Shown: piece after piece, positions 9,016 to 17,867 of the stretch | Position numbering within the stretch: the stretch's first letter is position 1 | Layout: every line of letters starts with the position of its first letter | NCBI RefSeq assembly: GCF_042434095.1 | Contig: NZ_JBHLUE010000004.1 | Span: 558,001 to 622,000, forward strand | From: KBS50 sp042434095 | Lineage (GTDB): Bacteria > Actinomycetota > Actinomycetes > Mycobacteriales > Micromonosporaceae | Length of the DNA: 64,000 nt | Reading direction: 5' to 3' | The notes under the pieces: model-generated | Seen by the model: only the letters and a program-made list of their open reading frames with translations | The model's database searches: none | Told to the model about the DNA's origin: nothing | Made by a program: the position numbers and the translations under genes

Positions 9016-10638
9016 TCAGGCCAGGTTCGACGAGCGCGGGTACGCGTCGGACGGGTCGGTCAGCACGTTGACCAGGTACGGCACCCCTGCCTCGAACGCC
9101 CGGCGCAACGCCGGCCCGAGGTCGGCGGCCCGGGCCACGGTCTCGCCGGCCCCGCCGAGCGCCCGCGCCACCTCGTCGTACCGCAGCCCCGGCTGGAGGT
9201 CGGCGGCCACGTCGTAGCCGTACATGGCCCGCATCGGGTGCTTCTCGAGACCCCAGATGCCGTTGTTGCCGACCACGATCACCACCGGCAGCTTGTGCCG
9301 GACCAGGGACTCCACGTCCATCAGGGAGAACCCGGCCGCGCCGTCGCCCATGAGCACACAGACCTGCCGGTCCGGGTGGCTGACCCGGGCCCCCATCGCA
9401 TACCCCAGGCCCGTGCCGAGGCAGCCGTACGGGCCGGGGTCCAGCCAGGTGCCGGGCTGGGCGGGCTCCAGGTAGCGGCCGGCGTACGAGACGAAGTCGC
9501 CGCCGTCGCCGATGGTGATGGCGTCCGGGGCGAGGATCCGGCGCAGCTCGCCGTACACCCGGGCCGGTTTGATCGGGTCGGTGTCGGCGGCCATCTCGGC
9601 GGCGTCCCGTTCCCGGGCGGCGTCCTCGGCGCTGCGCAGGTCGGCGATCCAGCCCTCGTGATCGGCGCGGGCGCCCGGGTGATCGGCCAGGGCCGAGAGA
9701 ATCAGCCGCAGGTCACCGGCGGGCGCGGCCGCCGGCTCGACGTGCGTGGCGCGCTGCGACGGCGCGTCCACCACGTGCACCACCCGGGCCTCGCCGAAGT
9801 CGCCGAAGCCCAGCCGGAAGTCCAGCGGGGTGCCGACCACCGCCACCACGTCGGCGCCCTTCAGCGCGGTGCGGCGGGCCTTCGCGAAGGCCAGCGGGTG
9901 CTCGGGGGGCAGCGCGCCGCGGCCCATCCCGTTGGTGAACACGGGGATCCGCAGCGCCTCGGCCGCCTCGCGCAGCGCCGCCACGGCGCCGCCCGCGTAC
10001 ACGTCGGAGCCGGCGATGATCACCGGGCGCTCGGCGCCGGCGAGCAGGCCGGCCGCCCGCGCCACCTCCTCCGGGTCCGGCTGCACCGGATCCACGGCCA
10101 CGGCCCCCGGGGCGTCGGCCGCGCCCACCGAGAAGATCACCTCGAGCGGCAGGTCGAGGAATACCGGGCCGCGGTGCGGGCTGAGCGCGGCGGTCAGCGC
10201 GGCCGCCACCTCGGCCGGAACCTCGTCGACCGAGCCGACGGTGGCGGCGTGCTTGGTGACCGGCCGCACCAGCGGCAGGTGGTCGATCTCCTGGAGGCTG
10301 CCCGCCCCCCAACGGAACGCCGGCGCCCGGCCGCCCAGCACGACCACCGGGGAGGCGTTGAAGAAGGCGCTGGTCAGGCCGGAGATGCCGTTGGTCACCC
10401 CGGGGCCCGCGGTGAGGACCGCGAGGCCCGGCCGGCGCTGCAGCTTGGCCACCGCCTCCGCGGCGAACACCGCCGACTGCTCGTGCCGAACGTCGTAGAT
10501 CGGGAAGCCGGTCCGGTGGGCCGCGTCGTACAGCGGGAAGACGTGCCCCCCGGAGAGGGTGAACATCTCGGTGATCCCGGACGCGCGCAACGCGGCGAGG
10601 GCGAGATCGCCGCCGTGTCCCTCGATCTGCTCGGCCAT
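9016..10638 (-). CDS. Acetolactate-synthase-like ThDP-dependent enzyme
   Basis: 540 residues. Three ThDP-enzyme domains in order: an N-terminal Pyr domain with the catalytic-type glutamate in RHEQSAVFAAEA, a central TPP_enzyme_M domain, and a C-terminal PP domain with the Mg-diphosphate motif GDGAAGFS...NNGIWG. Family members form or cleave C-C bonds on 2-keto acids or acyl-CoAs (acetolactate synthase, oxalyl-CoA decarboxylase, 2-hydroxyacyl-CoA lyase). No ilvN subunit or ilv gene is adjacent, so biosynthetic acetolactate synthase is doubtful and an IlvG-like protein of unclear role is more likely. ATG 10638 is chosen because GGGAG lies 5 bases upstream; the ATG at 10650 lacks a ribosome site. 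Confidence 0.88.
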   Translation of the reverse strand: MAEQIEGHGGDLALAALRASGITEMFTLSGGHVFPLYDAAHRTGFPIYDVRHEQSAVFAAEAVAKLQRRPGLAVLTAGPGVTNGISGLTSAFFNASPVVVLGGRAPAFRWGAGSLQEIDHLPLVRPVTKHAATVGSVDEVPAEVAAALTAALSPHRGPVFLDLPLEVIFSVGAADAPGAVAVDPVQPDPEEVARAAGLLAGAERPVIIAGSDVYAGGAVAALREAAEALRIPVFTNGMGRGALPPEHPLAFAKARRTALKGADVVAVVGTPLDFRLGFGDFGEARVVHVVDAPSQRATHVEPAAAPAGDLRLILSALADHPGARADHEGWIADLRSAEDAARERDAAEMAADTDPIKPARVYGELRRILAPDAITIGDGGDFVSYAGRYLEPAQPGTWLDPGPYGCLGTGLGYAMGARVSHPDRQVCVLMGDGAAGFSLMDVESLVRHKLPVVIVVGNNGIWGLEKHPMRAMYGYDVAADLQPGLRYDEVARALGGAGETVARAADLGPALRRAFEAGVPYLVNVLTDPSDAYPRSSNLA

Positions 10639-10734
10639 GCCCGCTCCCATCGTCAGCGTGATGGGATGCAGGTTACCGGCCGGTCACCAAGCCCGACCGC
10701 CCGCCGGTCCGACTCCTCCTGGACCGGCCTCGGC

Positions 10735-10786
10735 GTTAACGGGGGCCCCTTCCTATACAGAAAGCGATAAGAAGGGGCCCTTCCTT
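10735..10786. repeat. 52-bp palindromic element, copy A
   Basis: Begins GTTAAC and ends CCCTTCCTT. Two arms related to AGGAAGGGCCCCTTC enclose TAT, a ~10-nt A-rich centre (ACAGAAAGCG) and ATA. It sits 5 bp past the stop of the enoyl-CoA hydratase gene and upstream of the ThDP gene. The same element occurs at 16863, 21089 and 46353. Likely acts as a transcription terminator or transcript-end hairpin. Confidence 0.9.
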
Positions 10787-10791
10787 GCGCC

Positions 10792-11565
10792 TCAGCGGCC
10801 GGTGAAGTTCGGCTTGCGCTTTTCGACGAAGGCGGCCATGCCCTCGCGGCGGTCGTCGGTGGCGAACAGCGCCGCGAAGAGCTGGCTCTCCCAGGCCAGG
10901 CCGGAGCCGAGGTCCATCTCCAGGCCGCCGTCGACGGCCTGCTTGGCGGCCCGCAGCGCCTGCGCCGGGCCGGTGAGGAACGGCCGGACCAGCTCCGCGG
11001 CCGCGTCGTACACCTGGTCCGCCGGCACGACCCGGTCGGCCAGGCCGATCCGCAGCGCCTCGGCGGCGTCCACCATCCGGCCGGTCATGATGAGGTCCTT
11101 GGCCCGGGCCGGGCCGACCAGCCGGGCCAGCCGCTGGGTGCCGCCGGCGCCCGGGATGATGCCGAGCCGGATCTCCGGCTGGCCGAGCTTGGCGTCCTCG
11201 GCGACCACCCGCCAGTCGCAGGCCAGGGCCAGCTCGCAGCCGCCGCCCAGGGCGTACCCGGTGATGGCCGCCACCACCGGCTTGGGGATCCGGGCGATCG
11301 CCCCGAGCGCGCTGGACAGGTCGGCGGCCCGCTCGGCCATGTCCACGTACGACATGTCGGCCATCTCCTTGATGTCCGCGCCGGCCGCGAACACCTTCTC
11401 GCCGCCGTACACGATCACCGCGCGGACGCCGGAGTCGCCGGTCACCGCCGTCGCAGCGGCCCGCAGCTCCTCCTGCACCTGGGTGTTCAGGGCGTTCATC
11501 GGCGGGCGCTCCAGCCGGATCGTCCCGATGCCGTCCTTGATCTCCACCCGGACGAAGTCGTCCAC
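10792..11565 (-). CDS. Enoyl-CoA hydratase/isomerase family protein
   Basis: 257 residues, the normal crotonase length. The oxyanion-hole segments are visible as FAAGADIKEM and YALGGGCELALACD, and the two catalytic glutamates are in GGGCE and LGQPEIRLGIIPGAGGTQR. This is the full hydratase pattern, so hydration of trans-2-enoyl-CoA in fatty-acid beta-oxidation is likely; the match to EchA8-type short-chain hydratases is good. GTG start at 11565 with GGGGAGG five bases upstream. No thiolase or dehydrogenase gene is adjacent. The 52-bp palindrome follows its stop codon. Confidence 0.95.
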   Translation of the reverse strand: MDDFVRVEIKDGIGTIRLERPPMNALNTQVQEELRAAATAVTGDSGVRAVIVYGGEKVFAAGADIKEMADMSYVDMAERAADLSSALGAIARIPKPVVAAITGYALGGGCELALACDWRVVAEDAKLGQPEIRLGIIPGAGGTQRLARLVGPARAKDLIMTGRMVDAAEALRIGLADRVVPADQVYDAAAELVRPFLTGPAQALRAAKQAVDGGLEMDLGSGLAWESQLFAALFATDDRREGMAAFVEKRKPNFTGR

Positions 11566-11660
11566 GCTGACCTCCCCATCCTCCGCGCCGCCGGCCGACC
11601 GGCGGATGCCATCTTCCGCGTGCCCACATTACGGCCCGGCCGGTTGGGTACCCAGGGGGT

Positions 11661-12164
11661 GTGTCTCGGTTGTCGGCCCAGGAAGCGATCACCTACTACG
11701 ACGACGGCGCGGTGCTGGTCACCTCGGCGGTGGTCCGGGTCGGCCAGCGCGGCTGCCCGATCGGGGACATCGAGCGGGTGTGGGTGGAACGCGGCGGCCG
11801 GTCGTGGCGGGTGCTGGCCGGTCGCGGCGGCCTCGCGCTGGCGCTGCTCGGTACGCTCGCCGCCGCCGTGCTCGCGCTCGTGGTGGCGGTACGCCTCCAC
11901 GCGTCCGGCACTGTCACGGTGGCGCTGATCGGCGCGGCCTGCCTGCTGGGGCTGGCCGTCCTCGGCCCGCTGCCCGACCTGCTGCTGGACCGCCTGGACC
12001 GGTCGTACGCGCACGGATCGGCGCAGCTGCGCCTCTGGGTGCTGCTGCGCGGCCACCCGGTGCCCCTGCTCACCAGCCGGGACGCGCTGCGCTTCGGCCA
12101 GATCCACCGGGCGCTGCGGCGCGCCCTGGAACGCTCCGCCCCGCCCGTCCCTGGACGGCATTGA
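11661..12164 (+). CDS. Small membrane protein, DUF6232-like (tandem copy 1)
   Basis: 167 residues. The order is a short N-terminal beta-rich part (TYYDDGAVLVTSAVVRVG...YxxxDIERVWV), two membrane segments (about residues 50-95), and a C-terminal part, LDRSYAHGSAQLRLWV...FGQIHRALRRAL. GTG 11661 follows a run of G residues. The build matches the uncharacterised DUF6232 family common in Streptomyces and Micromonospora. It is followed 22 bp later by a paralogue. Function unknown. Confidence 0.8.
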   Translation: MSRLSAQEAITYYDDGAVLVTSAVVRVGQRGCPIGDIERVWVERGGRSWRVLAGRGGLALALLGTLAAAVLALVVAVRLHASGTVTVALIGAACLLGLAVLGPLPDLLLDRLDRSYAHGSAQLRLWVLLRGHPVPLLTSRDALRFGQIHRALRRALERSAPPVPGRH

Positions 12165-12186
12165 CATCCGGCGCTTTGCTGGGAGG

Positions 12187-12669
12187 GTGACGGTCTACTA
12201 CCGGGACGACTCGGTGCAGGTCACCTCCTCCTCGATCTGGAGCAACGGCACCACCGTACGGATCGGCGACGTGACGTACGTCTGGCACGCCCGCGGCCGG
12301 GCGACGGCCCGGGTGCGCTCCCGGGTGGTGGCCCGCGGCGCCCTGGTCTTCCTGCTGTCCATCCCGCCGCTGGTGGCGATCGTCTGCGTGGTCTCGCTGC
12401 TGTACGCCGCGCAGGACCGGCACCGGTGGGGCCTGGTCATCGCCATTCTGGCCATCGGCGCCGCGGCCAGCCTGGCCATGACGCCGTTCCTCGAGGTCCC
12501 GCTCGGCTGGCTGGACCGCTCCTACAGCCGCGGCGGCGGCGTGCACGAGCTGTGGGTGCAGGCACACGGCCGGGAGATAATGCTGCTGCGGACCAGCGAC
12601 GCGCAGCGGTTCGGCCAGATCTACCGGGCCGTGCAGCGCAGCGTCGAGCACCGGGCCGACCCGCTCTGA
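12187..12669 (+). CDS. Small membrane protein, DUF6232-like (tandem copy 2)
   Basis: 160 residues, paralogous to the preceding gene: VYYRDDSVQVTSSSIW, DVTYVWHARG, two membrane segments, then LDRSYSRGGGVHELWV and RFGQIYRAVQRSV in the same positions. The GTG start directly abuts GGGAGG, an unusually short spacing that suggests either poor initiation or coupling to the upstream gene. Function unknown. The pair converges on the AI-2E-type permease gene. Confidence 0.8.
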   Translation: MTVYYRDDSVQVTSSSIWSNGTTVRIGDVTYVWHARGRATARVRSRVVARGALVFLLSIPPLVAIVCVVSLLYAAQDRHRWGLVIAILAIGAAASLAMTPFLEVPLGWLDRSYSRGGGVHELWVQAHGREIMLLRTSDAQRFGQIYRAVQRSVEHRADPL

Positions 12670-12683
12670 GGACCCGCCGGCGG

Positions 12684-13898
12684 TCAGGACCGGTCGAGCC
12701 GGGGAAAGACCGTCTCCTGCAGCACGATCCGGATCGACGCCGCGACCGGGATGGCCACCAGCGCCCCGACGATGCCGAGCACGGCCGCGCCGAGCAGCAC
12801 CGCGACCAGGGTGACGGTGGCCGGCACCTCCACCACCCGGCCCACGATCTTGGGCACCAGCAGGTAGTCCTCGGCGAGCCGGAACACCCCGTAGAAGACG
12901 CCGGTGGCCAGCGCCACCGGGAACGAGACGGTCAGCGCCACCAGCGAGACGATGATCCCGCCGACCGTGGAGCCGACCACCGGGATCAGGTCCAGCAGCG
13001 CCACGGTGAGCGCCAGCAGCAGCGGGTAGGGCACGCCGAAGGCGAGCAGCCAGGCGAAGGTCCCGATGCCGGCGATGAGCGAGGTGATCAGGTTGCCCAG
13101 CACGAAGCCGCCGACCTTGGTGAACACCTCGTCGCCGATGAGGATGGCCCGGGGCCGCCGGCTGTGCGGGAACATCCGGTAGATCAGCCGGCGCACCCGG
13201 GGCAGGTCGAACAGGAAATAGATCGTCAGCACCAGCACGGTGAGGGCGCCCGCGGTGGCGCCGAGCACCATCCGGCCGGCCCCGAGCAGCCGGTTCCCCA
13301 CATCGCCGGCGCCGGCAAGCTGCTGCGCGCGCTGACCCAGGTGGAACCGGGCGTTGAGCCGGCCGACCAGCGAGTGCCGGTCCTGGGCCGCGTGCAGGTA
13401 CTGCGGGAACTCGTGGATGAGCTGCTGGGTCTGCGCCACCAGCGGCGGGATGGCGGCCGCCAGGAAGCCGGCCCCCACCGCCAGCATGCCGGCGGTCACC
13501 ACCGCCACCGCCAGGCCGCGGGGCATCCGCCGGCTCAGCGCCCGGACCGGCGGGTCCAGGCCGATCGCCAGGAACAGCGACAGCCCGATCAGCACCAGCA
13601 CCTCGCGGCCGGCCGACAGCAGCTGGATGGCCCCGTACGTGGTGGCCACGCCGGCCGCGCCGAGGAGACCGATGAGGTACGGCGACCGCCGGTCCAACGG
13701 CCGGCCGGGGCGGCCCAGCGGCGCACCGTCGGTGCTGGCCCGGGCCGCCGCGTCCTCTGCCGCGGCCACCGGCTCGGCGCCGTGGTCCAGGCCCGCGCGG
13801 GCCATCGCCGCGGTGTCCTCGGCGGCCAGCGCCGAGGCGTCGTCGTCGCGGTCCTCCGCCGCCCGCCGCTCGTCGCCCGCCCCCGCTGCGTTGGCCAT
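12684..13898 (-). CDS. AI-2E family (PerM/DUF20) permease
   Basis: 404 residues. After ~80 Ala/Asp-rich residues comes the AI-2E-transporter pattern: two N-terminal membrane helices (VLVLIGLSLFLAIGLDPPVRAL), a soluble helical region (FPQYLHAAQDRHSLV), then a five-helix C-terminal block containing LLDLIPVVGSTVGGI and ending PVAASIRIVLQE. Family members include putative exporters of small molecules or Na+/H+ antiporters; the name AI-2E is historical. ATG 13898 is preferred because GAGGGG precedes it; longer upstream starts have no ribosome site. Confidence 0.9.
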   Translation of the reverse strand: MANAAGAGDERRAAEDRDDDASALAAEDTAAMARAGLDHGAEPVAAAEDAAARASTDGAPLGRPGRPLDRRSPYLIGLLGAAGVATTYGAIQLLSAGREVLVLIGLSLFLAIGLDPPVRALSRRMPRGLAVAVVTAGMLAVGAGFLAAAIPPLVAQTQQLIHEFPQYLHAAQDRHSLVGRLNARFHLGQRAQQLAGAGDVGNRLLGAGRMVLGATAGALTVLVLTIYFLFDLPRVRRLIYRMFPHSRRPRAILIGDEVFTKVGGFVLGNLITSLIAGIGTFAWLLAFGVPYPLLLALTVALLDLIPVVGSTVGGIIVSLVALTVSFPVALATGVFYGVFRLAEDYLLVPKIVGRVVEVPATVTLVAVLLGAAVLGIVGALVAIPVAASIRIVLQETVFPRLDRS

Positions 13899-14082
13899 CC
13901 CCCTCAGCATCCGCCGGCACGGCCCCCCGCGGGGCCGGTTCCGCGCTCTCCCGCCGGCCATCCGGCGGCGAGGCGTCGATCACGGAGGCGTGGTGGGAGA
14001 GATGGTCCTTCCTGCGCCTTTCGTCCCCACTGCCGCTCCATGATCAACTCGACCGGTGGCGATGGCGGCGCACAATGGCGGG

Positions 14083-14916
14083 ATGGCACTCCCCCTCCCC
14101 GGTCCCGCGGCGCTGGTCGGTTTCACCAGATCCGCCGTCAACCAGGCCGCCGGCCTGCCGGCCCGCGCGTTCGGCATCCTGGACGACATCGAGACGCTGG
14201 TCCGGCGGATCAACGCCGTGGTGGACCGGGCCGAGGGCGCCCTGGAGCGCACCGAGAAGGTCCTCGACCGCGCCGAGGTGGCGGTCGGGGACGTCGAGGA
14301 GATCAGCACCGCGGCCACCGCGGTGGTGAACCGGGTGACCGAGCTGACGGCCACGGCCGCCGCGCTGGTCGGCGACGTGGACCGGGTGGCGGCCGGCGCG
14401 GCCGCCCTGGTCGGCGACGCCGAGCGGGTGACCGCGGCCGCGGCCGGGGTGGTGGGCGAGGCCGAGCGGGTCTCCGCCGCCGCCGGCGCCGTGGTGGGCG
14501 AGGCCGAACTGGTGACCGGGCGTGCGGCCGCCACCGTGGTACGCGCCGACGCTGCCGCCAGCACCGCCGCCGAGCTGCTGGCGGCGTACGAGGAGACGCT
14601 GCGCAAGGGCGCGCCGATGGCGGAGCGGTTCGTCCGGCAGCTGTCCCCGGAGGAGGTGACCGCGGCCATCGAGCTGGTCGACGAGCTGCCCCGGCTGACC
14701 CGGCACGTCACCGCGGACGTGCTGCCGATCCTGGCCACGCTCGACCGGGTCGGCCCGGACATCCACGACCTGCTGGAGGTCACTCGTGACCTGCGGCTCG
14801 CGGTGGCCGGCATCCCCGGGCTGAAGATCCTGCGCCGGCGCGGCGAGGAGCGGCTGGCCGACGAGGACCGACCGGACGCCGCCGCCCCCCGTCAGGGAGT
14901 GCCGGGCGGGCGGTAG
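14083..14916 (+). CDS. Hypothetical protein with four 14-residue amphipathic repeats
   Basis: 277 residues from ATG 14083 (MALPLPGPAALVG). Residues ~94-149 are four 14-residue units of the form xVVGEAERVxAAAx, two heptads each, predicting a long amphipathic helix or coiled coil. A C-terminal helical region follows (LSPEEVTAAIELVDELPRL...LLEVTRDLRLAVAGIPGLKILRRRGEE). Proteins of this look are widespread in actinobacteria and are sometimes mislabelled RuBisCO large subunit; nothing here supports that. There is no signal peptide or membrane segment. It may be a scaffold or surface-binding protein. It overlaps the convergent ribokinase gene by 25 bp. Confidence 0.75.
   Translation: MALPLPGPAALVGFTRSAVNQAAGLPARAFGILDDIETLVRRINAVVDRAEGALERTEKVLDRAEVAVGDVEEISTAATAVVNRVTELTATAAALVGDVDRVAAGAAALVGDAERVTAAAAGVVGEAERVSAAAGAVVGEAELVTGRAAATVVRADAAASTAAELLAAYEETLRKGAPMAERFVRQLSPEEVTAAIELVDELPRLTRHVTADVLPILATLDRVGPDIHDLLEVTRDLRLAVAGIPGLKILRRRGEERLADEDRPDAAAPRQGVPGGR
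14362..14529 (+). repeat. 42-bp coding repeat, four tandem units
   Basis: Units start at 14362, 14404, 14446 and 14488. The DNA has diverged between units while the heptad pattern (V-G-D/E-x-E-R-V) is kept, so this is an old, protein-level-selected duplication, unlike the near-identical minisatellites elsewhere in the window. Confidence 0.8.
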
Positions 14917-15797
14917 AGCGCGTCGATCTCGGCGCGGTCCGGCATGGCGACCGAGGTGCCGAGCCGGCGCGCGCAGGCCGCGCCGGCCGCGGCCGCCCAG
15001 TGCGCCGCGTCGACCGGGTCCCGACCCTCCGCCCAGGCCACCGCGAGGGCGCCGGTGAACGCGTCGCCGGCGCCGGTGGTGTCGATCGGGTCCACCCGTA
15101 CCGGGGGAATGCGCCGGACCGGCTCGTCGCGCGCGGCGTACCAGGCGCCGTCCGCACCGGCGGTAAGCAGCGCCCGCGGTACGGCGGACAGCAGCGCCGC
15201 GGGGTCCTCCCGGCCGTGCCCGCTGATCGCGGCGGCCTCCCGCTCGTTCACCACCAGCAGGTCCACCAGCGCGGTCAGCTCGGCCGGCAGCTCGGTGGCC
15301 GGCGCGGCGTTGAGGATCACCCGGACCCCGGCGCCCCGGGCCGCGGTGGCCGCCGCCAGCACCGTCTCCAGCGGGATCTCCAGCTGCGCCACCAGCACGT
15401 CCGCGCCCTCGATGATGGCCAGCTCGTCCGGGCTCAGCGCGGTGAACGCCGCGTTCGCGCCGGGCGTCACCACGATCGCGTTCTCCCCCGCGGTGGTCAC
15501 GGTGATCAACGCGACCCCGGACGTGCCATAGACGACCCGCAACCGGGAGGTGTCCACTCCGGAGGCCCTGAGCCGGGCCGTGAGGGTGACGCCGAACGAG
15601 TCCGAGCCGACCGCGCCGAGCAGCGTGGCCGCGCCGCCGGCCCGCGCCGCGGCGGTGGCCTGGTTGGCCCCCTTGCCGCCGGGGAGCATGACGAAGTCGC
15701 TGCCCAGCACCGTCTCCCCGGGTCGCGGGAACGCCGGCGCGGTCGCCACGAGATCCATGTTGGCACTGCCGAGCACCGCGATCCGCGCTTGTCGCAT
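14892..15797 (-). CDS. rbsK: Ribokinase (PfkB family)
   Basis: 301 residues. PfkB signature 1 is GGKGANQATAAARAGG with the ribokinase start GSANMDLV; signature 2 is DTTGAGDAFTGALAVA with the catalytic base Asp in GAGD. ATP-site residues follow normally. Expected reaction: ATP-dependent phosphorylation of D-ribose to ribose 5-phosphate. No ribose transporter, RbsD or LacI regulator is adjacent, so another sugar or nucleoside is possible. The C-terminus overlaps the convergent repeat protein gene by 25 bp. Confidence 0.93.
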   Translation of the reverse strand: MRQARIAVLGSANMDLVATAPAFPRPGETVLGSDFVMLPGGKGANQATAAARAGGAATLLGAVGSDSFGVTLTARLRASGVDTSRLRVVYGTSGVALITVTTAGENAIVVTPGANAAFTALSPDELAIIEGADVLVAQLEIPLETVLAAATAARGAGVRVILNAAPATELPAELTALVDLLVVNEREAAAISGHGREDPAALLSAVPRALLTAGADGAWYAARDEPVRRIPPVRVDPIDTTGAGDAFTGALAVAWAEGRDPVDAAHWAAAAGAACARRLGTSVAMPDRAEIDALYRPPGTP

Positions 15798-15879
15798 GGC
15801 CCCTCCCCAACCGTCGTGGGCCCGTCGGCAGTGTACGGGTGGATGCCGAAACGCCCGAACGATGGCAGGCTAGCGACAC

Positions 15880-16860
15880 ATGGGACACGTGCCGATCGGA
15901 GTCATGTACCGCTGCGACAACCCGCCGGAGAACCTGCCCGCGTACGCCCGGCTGGCCGAGCGGCTGGGCTACGACGAGTTGTGGCTGGTGGAGGACTGCT
16001 TCTTCGCCGGCGGCGTGTCCGCCGCCGCGGTGGCGGCGGCGGTCACCGAGCGGTTGACGGTCGGGCTGGGCATCATGCCGGCCGCGTTCCGCAATCCGGC
16101 CGTGACCGCCATGGAGATCGCCACGCTGGCCCGGATCTTCCCCGGGCGGATCCACGCCGGTCTCGGGCACGGGGTGGCCGAGTGGGTGCGCCAGGTCGGC
16201 GCCGAGCATGAGTCACCGCTCGCCGTGCTCGACGAGACGGTCGGCGCCGTACGCGACCTGCTGGCGGGGCGCACCGTGCAGGTGGCCGGCCGGCACGTCA
16301 ACCTCGCCGGGGTGGCCCTGGAGTTCCCGCCCGACCCGGCGCCCCCGGTGGCCACCGGGGTCCGCAACGAGCGGTCCCTGCGCCTGTCCGGCCGCACGGC
16401 CGACGGCACGGTGCTGGCCGAGGGCGCCAGCCCCGACTACGTGCGCTGGGCCCGCGGCCTGATCGATGAGGGCCGGCGGTCGGCCGGCCGGGAGGACGCG
16501 CACCGGCTGACCGTGTACGCCCACCTCGACTTCGACGACGACCCGGGCAGCGCCCGGCGGGAGATCGCCGCCCGGTTGCTCGGCGGCGCCCCGCTACCGG
16601 TCGCCGACGCGGAACTCGCCGACGAGGTGGCCGCGCTGGTCGGGGCGTACCCGCAGGTGGCCGGGCTGGCCGCGGCGCTGCCGGCCGGCTATCTGGACCG
16701 GTTCGCGGTGGCCGGCGACGCGGCGCGGTGCCAGGCGGCGGTCGAGCGGCTCACGGCGGCCGGCGCCGACGCGGTGATCCTGGTGCCGCCCCGGGACCCG
16801 CAGCTCGGGGTGGCCCAGATCACCCAGGCGGCCGACCAGCTGCTGCCGCTGCTGCGCTGA
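15880..16860 (+). CDS. LLM-class (luciferase-like) flavin-dependent oxidoreductase
   Basis: 326 residues. TIM-barrel bacterial-luciferase fold: an N-terminal strand GVMYRCDNPPENLPAYARLAERLGYDELWLVED, then VGLGIMPAAFRNPAVTAMEIATLARIFPGR and HAGLGHGVAEWVRQVGA, the typical F420- or FMN-binding reductase pattern (mer/MSMEG LLM families). In actinobacteria many of these use F420. Substrate unknown. ATG 15880 has only a weak ribosome site. The gene ends at the 52-bp palindrome, opposite a convergent ABC ATPase. Confidence 0.88.
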   Translation: MGHVPIGVMYRCDNPPENLPAYARLAERLGYDELWLVEDCFFAGGVSAAAVAAAVTERLTVGLGIMPAAFRNPAVTAMEIATLARIFPGRIHAGLGHGVAEWVRQVGAEHESPLAVLDETVGAVRDLLAGRTVQVAGRHVNLAGVALEFPPDPAPPVATGVRNERSLRLSGRTADGTVLAEGASPDYVRWARGLIDEGRRSAGREDAHRLTVYAHLDFDDDPGSARREIAARLLGGAPLPVADAELADEVAALVGAYPQVAGLAAALPAGYLDRFAVAGDAARCQAAVERLTAAGADAVILVPPRDPQLGVAQITQAADQLLPLLR

Positions 16861-16862
16861 GC

Positions 16863-16912
16863 GTTAAGAGGGGCCCCTTGCTATACAAAAAACGATAAGA
16901 AGGGGCCCTTCC

Positions 16913-16914
<2 letters not shown>
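16863..16914. repeat. 52-bp palindromic element, copy B
   Basis: Starts GTTAAG two bases after the LLM stop codon and ends CCCTTCCTT. The final TT forms the first two bases of the TTA that encodes the TAA stop of the minus-strand ABC ATPase. It lies between convergent genes, so a bidirectional terminator role fits. It carries a G/G mismatch in the stem where copies A and D have C/G and copy C has G/C. Confidence 0.9.
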
Positions 16915-17752
<838 letters not shown>

Positions 17753-17867
17753 CGGACCATCCAACCACGGGCGTGCCGGTGCCCCCCACCGGTGCCGGCC
17801 GCGCCGTAAGGTGAGCAGTTCGTATCCTTGCTCACCCGCCCGCCGCCGTCGTCTCCAGGAGGCGTCC

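Noticed and set aside
8989..10770. 593-codon plus-strand frame over the ThDP enzyme gene
   Set aside because: Antisense to a gene with complete ThDP motifs; no recognisable domain of its own.
14004..14023. GGTCCTTCC...CCTTTCG as a decayed copy of the 52-bp element
   Set aside because: Too short and no inverted partner found within 60 bp.
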